In this document: positions 25,698-32,643 of the stretch, piece by piece
Numbering within the stretch: position 1 is the first letter of the stretch
How the letters are laid out: the number at the start of each line of letters is the position of its first letter
From: an uncultured Streptococcus sp.
Lineage (GTDB): Bacteria > Bacillota > Bacilli > Lactobacillales > Streptococcaceae
Direction: 5' to 3'
Assembly: GCA_905373305.1 (NCBI GenBank)
Contig: CAJPSM010000005.1
Coordinates: 1 to 34,695 of the forward strand
Length of the DNA stretch: 34,695 nt
Program-made: the position numbers and the translations under genes
Notes under the pieces: model-generated
Told to the model about the DNA's origin: nothing
The model's input: only the letters and a program-made list of their open reading frames with translations
The model's database searches: none

Positions 25698-26106
25698 TTC
25701 ATCTCTCCTTTCTTCAAAAAATGAGCGCCCTTCTTTTTTCTTTTTACGAGGAAAAAGCAAAAAGAAGCAAAAAAGAAAACCTGAACCTCGCAACGTCACG
25801 AACCGAAACGGTTCTACTTTTGCGGTTTTTCAGCACACCAGCGCCCACCTGCAAGGCTTAAGGCCTTTTAGGGTCTTAGTGCTTGAAAAGAGCATAAGGG
25901 AAACTGTCCCCACGTCCCGTGTGGAGTTGATAGTATCAACGTTTCCTTTGTCCCCAATTTTCTCGGCTACGCCTACCTAAGCACACTGCTCTAACACACC
26001 TATACTTACTCTTATTTCTAATCAGCACACTTTCAGCCACTGAACTTTTAAGAGCAAAATCAGGTTATTTAGTGCTCATTCAGCTGGAGAAAATCAGTCT
26101 GTTTTT
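25698..26106. other. gene-free region, candidate oriT
   Basis: This 409-bp stretch between the coiled-coil gene and the relaxosome genes has no credible ORF. It holds clustered short symmetries: AACCG-3-CGGTT (25801-25813), AAGGC-5-GCCTT (25853-25867) and GTTGATA-1-TATCAAC (25926-25940). The last lies within GGAAAC (25899-25904) and GTTTCC (25941-25946). The heptamer TGTCCCC follows GGAAAC at 25905 and recurs near 25950. The octamer CAGCACAC or AGCACAC occurs near 25831, 25980 and 26023. Such arrays are typical of an origin of transfer with relaxase and accessory sites. I cannot place the nick. The promoter element at 26411-26455 points through this region. Confidence 0.6.
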
Positions 26107-26382
26107 TTAAGAAACCTGTTCACTTTCTTCAGTAGCTTTTTGAGCAGCCTGACGACGTTCTTTTTCTTCTTCTTTGAGAAGAGCGAGTTCTGTTTTTAGG
26201 TCAGCATGAATTTGTTCATACGACAAATTTTTATCTTTTTTGAGCTGCACCTGGACGTACAATTTACCAATATTTTTTTGAAGCTTTTCTTCTGCTTCTT
26301 TACGAACTGACTCTAAAGCAGCAACTTTTTTCTTTGCTTCTTCCAATTCTAAATCAATTTTTTTAAGATCTTTTTTTGCCAT
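26107..26382 (-). CDS. 91-aa coiled-coil protein
   Basis: This is the first gene after the promoter element at 26411-26455. AAAGGAGG stands before ATG 26382. The protein is almost wholly helical and charged: residues 5-40 (KKIDLELEEAKKKVAALESVRKEAEE in outline) and 65-91 have a coiled-coil heptad pattern, and there is no cysteine or membrane segment. It resembles the small helical proteins often encoded beside oriT in Gram-positive plasmids and transposons. It lies on the distal side of the candidate oriT, opposite the RHH genes. A structural role in the relaxosome is possible. No family is assigned. Confidence 0.75.
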   Translation of the reverse strand: MAKKDLKKIDLELEEAKKKVAALESVRKEAEEKLQKNIGKLYVQVQLKKDKNLSYEQIHADLKTELALLKEEEKERRQAAQKATEESEQVS

Positions 26383-26410
26383 CTTATAGCCTCCTTTTTA
26401 AAATTAAAAT

Positions 26411-26455
26411 CAGTATAAGGGATAAAAAATTTTTGTGCTGTAAAGGGACAAGTCA
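26411..26455 (-). promoter_or_regulatory. 45-bp repeated promoter element, copy 7 (relaxosome operon)
   Basis: Minus strand: TGACTTGTCC, CTTTACAGC, then TTTTATCCCTTATACTG. TATACT is a good -10. It is 28 bp from ATG 26382 and faces the candidate oriT. The terminator at 26460-26492 abuts it upstream. Confidence 0.73.
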
Positions 26456-26459
26456 CCGC

Positions 26460-26492
26460 AAAAAGAAAACTCCCCAATCTATGATTAGGGAG
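26460..26492 (-). terminator. terminator after the coiled-coil membrane protein gene
   Basis: CTCCCTAATC and GATTGGGGAG pair over 10 bp with one wobble around a 3-bp loop, followed by TTTTCTTTTT on the minus strand. It abuts promoter copy 7. Confidence 0.8.
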
Positions 26493-26509
26493 AAAAAGTT
26501 CATGAAGGA

Positions 26510-27523
26510 TTAGTTCATTTCGATGGTTTCAATCGGATTAGAAAATTCAAATGTCCCATCTTTCACGGCTGCTTTTTTCTTGTTCAAGGTCTCAATCTTA
26601 CCTTTTAGTTTTTCGATATTCTCTGTAGCTGTTTCAATCGAACGGTTCTTTGTTTCGATGTTACTATCAATGACAGAAATATCTTTTTGGTTGGCTTCCA
26701 GGTCATCACCTGTAAGATATTTTGCTTCAGTATTCAATCCGTCTTTGCGAGACTCATCATCTTCAATAGAGGTTTTCAGCTTAGAAATAGACTCATTCAA
26801 TTTTTTGATTTGTCCTTCCTGATAGCTGATTTCAGCCTCGATTTCAGTCAGTGTAAACTCTTCACGAGACACCGCATCGATTGTCTTTTGTTTGAGATTT
26901 TTATTTTGAGTTGTGACAAAAAATTGGACGGTTCTTTCTGCTTCCTCCTCTTTCGGGGACAAGGATTTTGAAGTGGAACTATCGTCACTTGATGGCGATG
27001 TAATGTCAATATCAACTGAACTAGTTGAGACAGTTGTATTGATGACATCAATCGCAAAAGCGCCAAAATCTTCAGGTACTCCACGGATAATCACTGAGAT
27101 TTTATTATCCACGATTGGGACAACTTCCATGCTCGTTTTAGCTGATTTATTTTGTGAGTAAAGCTTCCATTTTAAGCGCTTGGCATCAATTCCACGCTCA
27201 ACAGATGAAGTCGCATCCCTAGTCTCAAACTGAAGAACAATGATACCTGTTTTGGGAGAATAGGTCTGACTGGTCAGCTTAATTTCTCCAGTTCCATTGA
27301 CAAATGTTTGCTTGGTTTTAAGCTGATCATCTGTGTAGGTTTGGCGTTCTGGAGAATAGAGTGCTCCAGCCAAAAGACTGATCCAGGCCGCAAATAAAAC
27401 GGAAAAAATGACTAATTTTCGTTTGATCACATTCTCCTGAAACCAGTTTTTAACGGCCAGAAATGGTTTTACAACGGTGCTGGATTTTGCATTTCCCATC
27501 CAGCGTTTTAATGTTTCTATCAT
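26510..27523 (-). CDS. membrane-anchored coiled-coil protein
   Basis: This 337-aa protein has a single membrane segment at about 37-56 (LVIFSVLFAAWISLLAGAL). A beta-rich domain follows (about 70-180), containing IIVLQFETRD and KISVIIRGVPEDFGAFAIDVIN. A Ser/Asp-rich linker comes next (about 180-200), then a long coiled coil at about 215-325 and an end with FSNPIETIEMN. ATG 27523 is used, with AAGGA 10 bp upstream; the frame extends to a TTG at 27532. The domains after the anchor should be extracellular. It is the last gene of its operon and is closed by a terminator. No family is recognised. An envelope-spanning scaffold or surface-contact role would fit the shape. Confidence 0.8.
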   Translation of the reverse strand: MIETLKRWMGNAKSSTVVKPFLAVKNWFQENVIKRKLVIFSVLFAAWISLLAGALYSPERQTYTDDQLKTKQTFVNGTGEIKLTSQTYSPKTGIIVLQFETRDATSSVERGIDAKRLKWKLYSQNKSAKTSMEVVPIVDNKISVIIRGVPEDFGAFAIDVINTTVSTSSVDIDITSPSSDDSSTSKSLSPKEEEAERTVQFFVTTQNKNLKQKTIDAVSREEFTLTEIEAEISYQEGQIKKLNESISKLKTSIEDDESRKDGLNTEAKYLTGDDLEANQKDISVIDSNIETKNRSIETATENIEKLKGKIETLNKKKAAVKDGTFEFSNPIETIEMN

Positions 27524-27539
27524 GTCTAACAAATCCTTT

Positions 27540-27740
27540 CTAATTTTCTTTTCCCCACTTCACCTGACTATTAGGCCAGAACATTTTCAACAACATCATC
27601 AAGACGACAGACGCTCTCATTTGCTTTTTCTCATTCTCATATTTATCTCTGATTGTCACAGAACAAATAGGAAGAAACCAAGCGCATAGCAAGCTAGCCA
27701 AGATGACAAAATGACTAATAAAATTCGATAAGTTATTCAT
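27540..27740 (-). CDS. 66-aa membrane protein
   Basis: The start is ATG 27740, with AGGAGG 7 bp upstream; the longer open frame overlaps the next gene and is not used. The protein has a hydrophobic segment at about 6-28 (ISHFVILASLLCAWFLPICSV), then a charged stretch (RDKYENEKKQMR), then a weaker hydrophobic segment around 42-54 (ASVVLMMLLKMFW). It precedes the membrane-anchored coiled-coil gene by 16 bp and may partner with it. Nothing more can be said from the sequence. Confidence 0.65.
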   Translation of the reverse strand: MNNLSNFISHFVILASLLCAWFLPICSVTIRDKYENEKKQMRASVVLMMLLKMFWPNSQVKWGKEN

Positions 27741-27750
27741 GGGAAACCTC

Positions 27751-27978
27751 CTAGATACAAGACATTTTTTCTGGTGCAAGTTCGAGAGTTAGCCACAAAG
27801 CCTCACTCTCTGAGATATAGGTAAGGCTGCCGCCCTCGTCATGGAACTGGAGAAGATAGTAAGGATCTTCTCCAACATGTCTGCCTAAAGCAACCACACC
27901 TTCAGGCGTCTTAGCACGCCACAATTCATTATCAAAACGAAACAAAGCTTCCGTCTTTTTGCTTACCTTTTTAGTCAT
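27751..27978 (-). CDS. 75-aa protein of unknown function
   Basis: The start overlaps the stop of the thioredoxin-like gene (ATGA), and AAGGAGG precedes the ATG. After a basic start (MTKKVSKKTEALFRF) the protein has a beta-rich core (ALFRFDNELWRAKTPEGVVALGR, YYLLQFHDEGGSLTYISE) and ends with CI. It is soluble, with no signal. The WRAKTPEG-type strand-turn pattern suggests a small barrel, but I do not recognise a family. Tight overlap with its neighbours makes it a real gene. Confidence 0.7.
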   Translation of the reverse strand: MTKKVSKKTEALFRFDNELWRAKTPEGVVALGRHVGEDPYYLLQFHDEGGSLTYISESEALWLTLELAPEKMSCI

Positions 27979-28415
27979 TTCATTGCCTCCTTAATAGCGG
28001 ACTCATCAGCCTTGATTTTGCCTTTACTGTCCTTAGTCGCATAGAGAGAAAGCTGTTGTTTTCCATCTCTCAGTGTAACAATCGTCGCCGCTTTTTTTAC
28101 CTGGTATTTCTTTACCAAGACCTGGCCTTTTTCCGACTCAACATTGATATAAAAAGTCGGATAAGCACTCTTTTCAGCAGCAGAAATAACTGCTTGTTTT
28201 CCTGCCTGGCAATAGGGACAGCCTGACTTGTAAAAGACCAGGTTTGCATTCTGATCAACTACCGCAGCCGTATATTCGTTTTGGGTCAGATGGCTGTCAT
28301 AATCTTTGAAAACAACCTCTTGCCAAACTGTCTTTACTCCAATAGCAGCAAAACTCAAAAGCATGATAAAAAGAACAATGCCAAAACCCAATTTGATTGC
28401 TTTCAAATCTTTCAT
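27975..28415 (-). CDS. membrane-anchored thioredoxin-like protein (CPYC)
   Basis: This 146-aa protein has an N-terminal membrane anchor at about 9-28, then a thioredoxin-type fold with the redox motif Cys66-Pro-Tyr-Cys69 (NLVFYKSGCPYCQAGKQAV). The strand KAATIVTLRDGK resembles the region where thioredoxins carry their cis-proline, though the proline is not evident. It should face the outside of the membrane, where it could form or rearrange disulfides in exported proteins. AAGGAGG precedes the ATG. Both ends overlap neighbouring genes by a few bases. Membrane-anchored thioredoxin-like proteins occur in several Gram-positive conjugation operons. Confidence 0.85.
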   Translation of the reverse strand: MKDLKAIKLGFGIVLFIMLLSFAAIGVKTVWQEVVFKDYDSHLTQNEYTAAVVDQNANLVFYKSGCPYCQAGKQAVISAAEKSAYPTFYINVESEKGQVLVKKYQVKKAATIVTLRDGKQQLSLYATKDSKGKIKADESAIKEAMK

Positions 28416-28828
28416 AGAGAGTCCTCCTTGTCCAGAAAATCAAAGAGATTGCCCTGGATCACTTGGAGTTTAGCCAGCCGTTTCATGTCTTGCTTTAGCT
28501 CCTGAAAGCTGGTCATAATCTTATTAAAAACAAGCGGATCAAAATCATCATAAATCGCCACAATCGGCAACATAGGCAGATGATCTTTCTTCTCACTATG
28601 GAGAAATTCATTGACCTGTCTTTCAGCTACAATGACCCCATCAACTCGTACCAAAGCTGGTAAACTTGTGATAGTTTCTCCATTTTGATAAAAGGTCAGG
28701 GCTACATCTCCAGGAGCAATCGTTTCAAAGTCTGCATCGCTTTCAGACACTTTGAAGTAATAAGCTGAGGGCTCTTGTCCTAGTCCTGTCAGATAAGTCC
28801 CTCGTACAATCTTAAACGTTTTTGTCAT
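28412..28828 (-). CDS. 138-aa protein of unknown function
   Basis: ATG 28828 has GAGGAGAGG just upstream, inside the end of the preceding gene, and is preferred over the frame's earlier ATG at 28852. The protein starts with strands (TKTFKIVRGTYLTGL, SAYYFKVSES), then has GDVALTFYQNGETITSLPALVRVDGVIVAERQVNEFL, which loosely recalls a thioredoxin-like strand order, and ends in a helical part with NLFDFLDKEDSL. No cysteine pair is present. Its stop overlaps the start of the thioredoxin-like gene. I do not assign a family. Confidence 0.7.
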   Translation of the reverse strand: MTKTFKIVRGTYLTGLGQEPSAYYFKVSESDADFETIAPGDVALTFYQNGETITSLPALVRVDGVIVAERQVNEFLHSEKKDHLPMLPIVAIYDDFDPLVFNKIMTSFQELKQDMKRLAKLQVIQGNLFDFLDKEDSL

Positions 28829-29000
28829 CTTCCCTCTCCTCCTCGTCATCAAACTTAAACATCACCATTTTATTTCTTGATGACATCTCCATTTCAATTT
28901 GTTTCCATTCTTGCTTGGTCTTTGTCGTTTTCCATAATGGAATAATATCAAACAGATAAAGTCTTCCAGTATAAAGAACATCATCTTCATTTTTCACCAT
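28812..29000 (-). CDS. 62-aa protein of unknown function
   Basis: AAGGGAGG precedes ATG 29000. The protein is short and soluble, with mixed strands (DDVLYTGRLYLFDIIPLW) and a highly acidic end (DDEEEREDDKNV) that overlaps the next gene by 17 bp. No family is recognised. A good ribosome-binding site and the tight packing support it as a gene. Confidence 0.6.
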   Translation of the reverse strand: MVKNEDDVLYTGRLYLFDIIPLWKTTKTKQEWKQIEMEMSSRNKMVMFKFDDEEEREDDKNV

Positions 29001-29013
29001 TAAAACCTCCCTT

Positions 29014-29214
29014 CTAACAAACCTTATGAAATCTAAATGGAGCCTGATAGTAATTCGGATACTGAATAATTCTCTTTGTCCTCGTTACTGGTACGGGTTT
29101 GTGATACCATTTTTGAAGATATTGAGAAGCCATCCCCTGAGTCTCAAAAACTAGAAGGTTCTTCTTCTCATCACGCAGATAATCTCCAATCTCAAAACTA
29201 AAAATAGCAATCAT
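29014..29214 (-). CDS. 66-aa protein, first of the 29-26.5 kb operon
   Basis: The start is ATG 29214, with GAGGAAG upstream. The sequence begins MIAIFSFEIGDYLRDEKKNLLVFE and ends with an aromatic and basic stretch (PNYYQAPFRFHKVC). No signal or known motif is seen. It is the first gene after the 194-bp non-coding gap behind repA, so a promoter for the following seven genes should lie at 29215-29408, but no copy of the 45-bp element is there. Confidence 0.6.
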   Translation of the reverse strand: MIAIFSFEIGDYLRDEKKNLLVFETQGMASQYLQKWYHKPVPVTRTKRIIQYPNYYQAPFRFHKVC

Positions 29215-29408
29215 TTGACTTCCTCACTTTCTTGATCTTCCAAGTTCTTGACTAGCTCCAGAACATTGAGTACACCCAACTCTTATACTTTTTTACGTGT
29301 TATTTGTTCTCCTACCTAATGAATAGTTACTAGCTAGTTTTTCCCCGCCTCCGAATTGCCTCACATTATCCTAGATATAATGTAAAGGCACTTGACGGGT
29401 TTTATTTT
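29215..29408. promoter_or_regulatory. non-coding gap between repA and the next operon
   Basis: This 194-bp stretch has no supported ORF. It contains an inverted repeat, ACATTAT-7-ATAATGT (29363-29383), that could be an operator or a replication-related site. No clear minus-strand sigma-A promoter pair could be placed. The TATAAT on the plus strand inside the repeat has only a 14-bp spacer to its best upstream hexamer. Confidence 0.4.
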
Positions 29409-30899
29409 TTATCCAATGTCGAGCTCAAATAAAGAGAGTTGTGATACTTGTTTAAGGTCATTTTTAACTCCTTCTATCACTCGCCGAGTGAGACTCAAGC
29501 TTTCTTCAAAGAAAGCAGCAATATAACCAACATACGCTTCCTGGCGTTCCTTTTTCACCTGGAGAAGGGACAGGAAGATAGCCTTGACGGAAGCAATACG
29601 GATCCCGCCGCCACGGCCAGATTTAATCGTGAAGAAGATCTTCTGATCTGCCTTTAGTGCTTTCAGTACTCTGTCTAAAGAGCGTTCAGGGATACTGAGA
29701 GCTTCTCTCAGCGCCTTTTTCGTTGTCTGAATAAATGGATCTTCTGACTGGTAAAAGTCCTCTAAATAGGCCATCACATCGGCTTTCCATTCATACAGAT
29801 GACTGTTCTTGCGATCAGCCCGCTTCTTCTTGAATTTGTACCACCGCTGCTTGGTAAAGAGATCCGCAGCCTTCAAATCCTTATTGACCCAGGCCCGACA
29901 CAGCAGCATGATATAATCTCTGCTGGCTGCCTCATATTTGCCTGAATAAGCACTGGCAATAATCTTTAAGAGTTCGCTTGTAGTGACTGGTTCGTCCAGT
30001 CGTAGGCTAAATTCGTTTAACACGACCTCACAATCGCCTTGTGAGACACCGCTGGAGAAATTAGCCAAGGCTAAAGTGAACAATACAGAATTTCGACCCA
30101 TTAAGTCCTTAGTACCTTTGATGTTTGACTCATTCATCAACATCTTATACCAGGGCTCATCGGTCTGTTTTGCCCCTTCTGTTCCTGAAATAACCGTTAG
30201 GTTCGGTTTCTTACTTGGGAAAGGCAAGTCTGATTGTTTCATCGACCAATTCAGCCACTCCTGGAAAGAATAGGTGTACTCTTCGTCAAAGAATTCGATA
30301 TTATCTGTACGGGGTATTCTGCAAATACCAAAGTGATTACAGGTCATATCAACAGGTAAAGTCTGACCAAAGTAACTTCTCAAGTTTTGAGAGATCGCCT
30401 TGGCCACCTTTACCACCTTGAACTGTGAATGGGCGGTCACATAGGCTGGCTCAGACAGAACAAAGTAAGCCTGGTATCCTTTATCTGACTTTAGAATTAA
30501 CGTTGGCATGAAGCCTAAATCAAGAGCAGCCGTCAGGATGTCTCCTGATGTCATTACATCGTCTGAGGACAGGTCAAAATCAATCACAAAGGTATTGATC
30601 TGACGCAAGTTCTCTTCAGCATGGCCACGTGTAATTTGTCGTCGGCTGTCACTGTATGATCCGAAGCGATAAACGTTCGGCGTCCAGTGAGTGAAGCCAT
30701 CTTGATTTTCTTTAATAGCTTCCATTGAGGTTAGAACAAGTCCACGGGCCTTGATCATGTGAGCTTTGGAACGGTAAGTGAATATAGCTCCTCGCTTACC
30801 TTCCTCAACTGAAGAAACAGGTTTCAAATGACTGTTTCTAAATTTATAATTCCTTAATCCATCTTTGAGAATTAAAGGATAGATTGTATTCAAATTCAT
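29409..30899 (-). CDS. repA: replication initiator, AEP-like primase with PriCT domain
   Basis: This 496-aa protein matches the replication proteins of Gram-positive mobile elements that join an archaeo-eukaryotic primase (AEP)-like domain to a PriCT-1 helical domain. The catalytic-type motif is FVIDFDL with Asp107 and Asp109, followed by ILKSDKGYQAYFVL and DMTCNHFGICRIPRTDN, as in AEP motifs. The PriCT part is at about 260-340 (GRNSVLFTLALANFSSG). The C-terminal third has winged-helix character (ALSIPERSLDRVLKALKA). The last residues include QLSLF (487-491), a consensus beta-clamp-binding motif. The ribosome-binding site is weak (TAGGAA). It is the last gene of the replication operon and implies extrachromosomal replication of the excised element. 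Confidence 0.85.
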   Translation of the reverse strand: MNLNTIYPLILKDGLRNYKFRNSHLKPVSSVEEGKRGAIFTYRSKAHMIKARGLVLTSMEAIKENQDGFTHWTPNVYRFGSYSDSRRQITRGHAEENLRQINTFVIDFDLSSDDVMTSGDILTAALDLGFMPTLILKSDKGYQAYFVLSEPAYVTAHSQFKVVKVAKAISQNLRSYFGQTLPVDMTCNHFGICRIPRTDNIEFFDEEYTYSFQEWLNWSMKQSDLPFPSKKPNLTVISGTEGAKQTDEPWYKMLMNESNIKGTKDLMGRNSVLFTLALANFSSGVSQGDCEVVLNEFSLRLDEPVTTSELLKIIASAYSGKYEAASRDYIMLLCRAWVNKDLKAADLFTKQRWYKFKKKRADRKNSHLYEWKADVMAYLEDFYQSEDPFIQTTKKALREALSIPERSLDRVLKALKADQKIFFTIKSGRGGGIRIASVKAIFLSLLQVKKERQEAYVGYIAAFFEESLSLTRRVIEGVKNDLKQVSQLSLFELDIG

Positions 30900-30932
30900 A
30901 TTGAAATATTCCTAATTTTTTTCATCACTGAG

Positions 30933-31604
30933 CTAGCTGTTTAACAATTCATCAGTCATTAGCTTTGTTTCTTTTGCATGTTCAAGTCCTACAGAATAAG
31001 CTTCCAGGTCTACTTTTTGAATTGGAATTTTGGCAGATCTCTCATTGAGTTTTCCCATTCGTTTATACTGTTCTTCCAATACTTCAGCAGGAACCTGAAC
31101 CATCAAAGCAAATTTTTCTGATGATTGAGTTTGTTTCTCAAAACGCTCATTCAACCCTGTAAGAAATCCAAACAAGTAAGACTTCTTGTAGTCTTTCCAG
31201 CGAGCTTTTGTAATTGTAGGGAAGAGACGTTTTAATCGATATTCCAGATATAAAACAGCACCTTCATAAACTTTGGTGCAAAATTCAGCATCACTATCAT
31301 AGCCAAAGAAAATCATTTTCGTAATTCCTTCATCAACTTTCCTTTGTCTAATGACTTTACACCTGAAGTTTGCACCAAGAATACCAGCCAATTTCTCTTT
31401 CCACCAAACCATTCTATATTCTGAGGCTGCAACAGTCTCTCCAATATTATTCTTGTGGATCTTTTGTATATCACTCATGGCTAAATTGTGTTTTACCATC
31501 AACTTCTGGGCCATGAGAAGCGCTGACTGCCCTTCTTCATCATTTGGAGCGTCATAGGCTAATTCAAGTAAGTTTTGAACTTTTAAAATAATCTTATCGT
31601 TCAT
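30933..31604 (-). CDS. DUF2786-domain protein
   Basis: This 223-aa protein opens with a helical DUF2786 domain (LLELAYDAPNDEEGQSALLMAQKLM and HNLAMSDIQ), followed by a longer conserved part with WWKEKLAGILGANFRCKVIRQR and YLEYRLKRLFPT. DUF2786 proteins occur in phages and mobile elements and are of unknown function. The ATG overlaps the end of the 55-aa zinc-binding gene, whose last codons contain GGAGG as the ribosome-binding site, so the two are translationally coupled. It lies 33 bp upstream of repA. Confidence 0.85.
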   Translation of the reverse strand: MNDKIILKVQNLLELAYDAPNDEEGQSALLMAQKLMVKHNLAMSDIQKIHKNNIGETVAASEYRMVWWKEKLAGILGANFRCKVIRQRKVDEGITKMIFFGYDSDAEFCTKVYEGAVLYLEYRLKRLFPTITKARWKDYKKSYLFGFLTGLNERFEKQTQSSEKFALMVQVPAEVLEEQYKRMGKLNERSAKIPIQKVDLEAYSVGLEHAKETKLMTDELLNS

Positions 31605-31761
31605 TTGGGACCTCCTGAGCTATTCCTAATCCATAATAGCAATGGCTGCAAATTGTTTCTTCTTCATCTATCCACCAACAAGCCCCCTTGTCTGGAGTGT
31701 AGCAAGCATTGTTCCAAGTGCAGCCACAGATACAACATTTTCCCTGTTCTTTTGAACTCAT
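31594..31761 (-). CDS. 55-aa Cys-rich zinc-binding protein
   Basis: This small gene is too short for a usual ORF cut-off. It begins at ATG 31761 behind AGAGG, ends TAA at 31594 and overlaps the DUF2786 gene by 11 bp. The protein reads CCICGCTWNNACYTPD, then GACWWIDEE and ICSHCYYG. The CxxC ... C ... CWW ... CxxC spacing is like the small zinc-binding modules of phage proteins (CxxCGCT..ACxxGCxW....LCSxC). Seven or eight cysteines in 55 residues argue strongly for a metal site. It may act as a zinc-knuckle nucleic-acid-binding protein. Confidence 0.75.
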   Translation of the reverse strand: MSSKEQGKCCICGCTWNNACYTPDKGACWWIDEEETICSHCYYGLGIAQEVPNER

Positions 31762-31772
31762 GTCAACCTCTC

Positions 31773-32273
31773 TTAGTTCTCTTTCATACTCTTAGGAGGA
31801 GCAGCAACCGAAAAGAAGTAGCCGTCCTTTAAGTCCTCTTTACTGTAAAACTCAGTCTCTGCGGTCGTTACATAATCGCACCGACTCCAGTCACTCCGTA
31901 GCTTTTTGTAGGACAGTGATACTCTTTTTTCAATTTCTCTAAAGCGAAAACCTAGCTTCAAATACGTGGTCACGATTTCTTCAATATGTTCTTGAGTTTC
32001 TGGAACCTTGACCCTGGTTTGGATATTCTCTTTCTTGTCTTCTTCACGTAGGCTTAGCTGATATTGAATATAGAGTAATCGCATTTCCTCAATTTTCTCT
32101 TGCCAGTAAGGATTATAAGGCTGACCTGAATACTTGTTCGTTAAGCTGCGGACAGGTTTTCTGAATTTCATCTGAACCTTGTCAAACTCTCCTAGATCTG
32201 TCAGCGGATCAATAAATCCTAACGGCTCACTATTGAGTAACTTTTCATATAAATTTAAACTGTTTGTCATCAT
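31773..32273 (-). CDS. 166-aa protein, possible HTH
   Basis: GAGGAG precedes ATG 32273, with a second ATG directly after. The 166-aa protein is soluble and basic in the middle (KVQMKFRKPVRSLTNKYSGQ). Residues about 105-135 (YLKLGFRFREIEKRVSLSYKKLRSDW) have a helix-turn-helix pattern (hydrophobic, then ...IEKRVSLSYKKLRSD), so it may be a DNA-binding regulator. It lies in the replication operon, 12 bp before the 55-aa gene. It is the best candidate in the window for the regulator of the seven-copy promoter element, but that is a guess. Confidence 0.65.
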   Translation of the reverse strand: MMTNSLNLYEKLLNSEPLGFIDPLTDLGEFDKVQMKFRKPVRSLTNKYSGQPYNPYWQEKIEEMRLLYIQYQLSLREEDKKENIQTRVKVPETQEHIEEIVTTYLKLGFRFREIEKRVSLSYKKLRSDWSRCDYVTTAETEFYSKEDLKDGYFFSVAAPPKSMKEN

Positions 32274-32310
32274 CGTTTGTCTCCTCTGATACAGTTCTTT
32301 ACAATCTCCC

Positions 32311-32481
32311 CTAGGATGTGTTCTGACAGCTCATGCTTTCAAATAAATCAAGTTGAAAGGCACCTGGAGAAACTTCAGAATCTTCTAGCGGTAATTTCTC
32401 TGACTGATTTTCTTTATCGTGATCAATCACTTCATAAACTTCCAATGTGTCAATATTCATGACAATCTCCAATCCTCGCAT
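32311..32481 (-). CDS. 56-aa protein with perfect beta-clamp-binding motif
   Basis: ATG 32481 (MRGLEIVMNID) has AAAGGAG 6 bp upstream and is chosen over the longer open frame to 32565, which would run through a terminator-like hairpin. A second ATG at residue 8 also has TTGGAG in front. The protein is acidic. Residues 41-50 read AFQLDLFESM, and QLDLF (43-47) is an exact match to the beta-sliding-clamp motif QL[SD]LF, in a predicted disordered C-terminal part. It is the first gene of the replication operon. It may recruit or compete for the host clamp. Confidence 0.7.
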   Translation of the reverse strand: MRGLEIVMNIDTLEVYEVIDHDKENQSEKLPLEDSEVSPGAFQLDLFESMSCQNTS

Positions 32482-32513
32482 GATGATCTCCTTTCTCTTT
32501 AAATTTAAAACGA

Positions 32514-32547
32514 ACAAAAAAGGAGAACAGATTTCTCCGTTCTCCTT
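32514..32547 (-). terminator. terminator-like hairpin ahead of the 56-aa gene
   Basis: On the minus strand AAGGAGAAC-10-GTTCTCCTT is followed by TTTTTTG, 33 bp before ATG 32481. The loop repeats GGAGAA, so the 3' arm could pair with either copy. It may be an attenuator in the leader of the replication operon, or a second terminator behind oppA. Confidence 0.65.
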
Positions 32548-32612
32548 CCTATACAAGATATTCAATTTATACTTTTCTAAAAACTCTTACCACTTACATG
32601 TAATGGAGGCCA

Positions 32613-32643
32613 ACATAAAAAGAGAGAACAAAAATGTTCTCTC
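32613..32643 (-). terminator. terminator after oppA
   Basis: GAGAGAAC-6-GTTCTCTC is followed by TTTTTATG on the minus strand, 58 bp after the oppA stop. Confidence 0.75.

Noticed and set aside
25687..25980. Plus-strand 97-codon open frame across the candidate oriT
   Set aside because: It has no ribosome-binding site, has low-complexity basic content and runs antisense through relaxosome DNA. It looks like a chance frame.
29376..29381. Plus-strand TATAAT that could drive an antisense RNA into repA
   Set aside because: The best upstream hexamer (TTGCCT) is only 14 bp away, and the TATAAT is part of an inverted repeat. Too weak to call.
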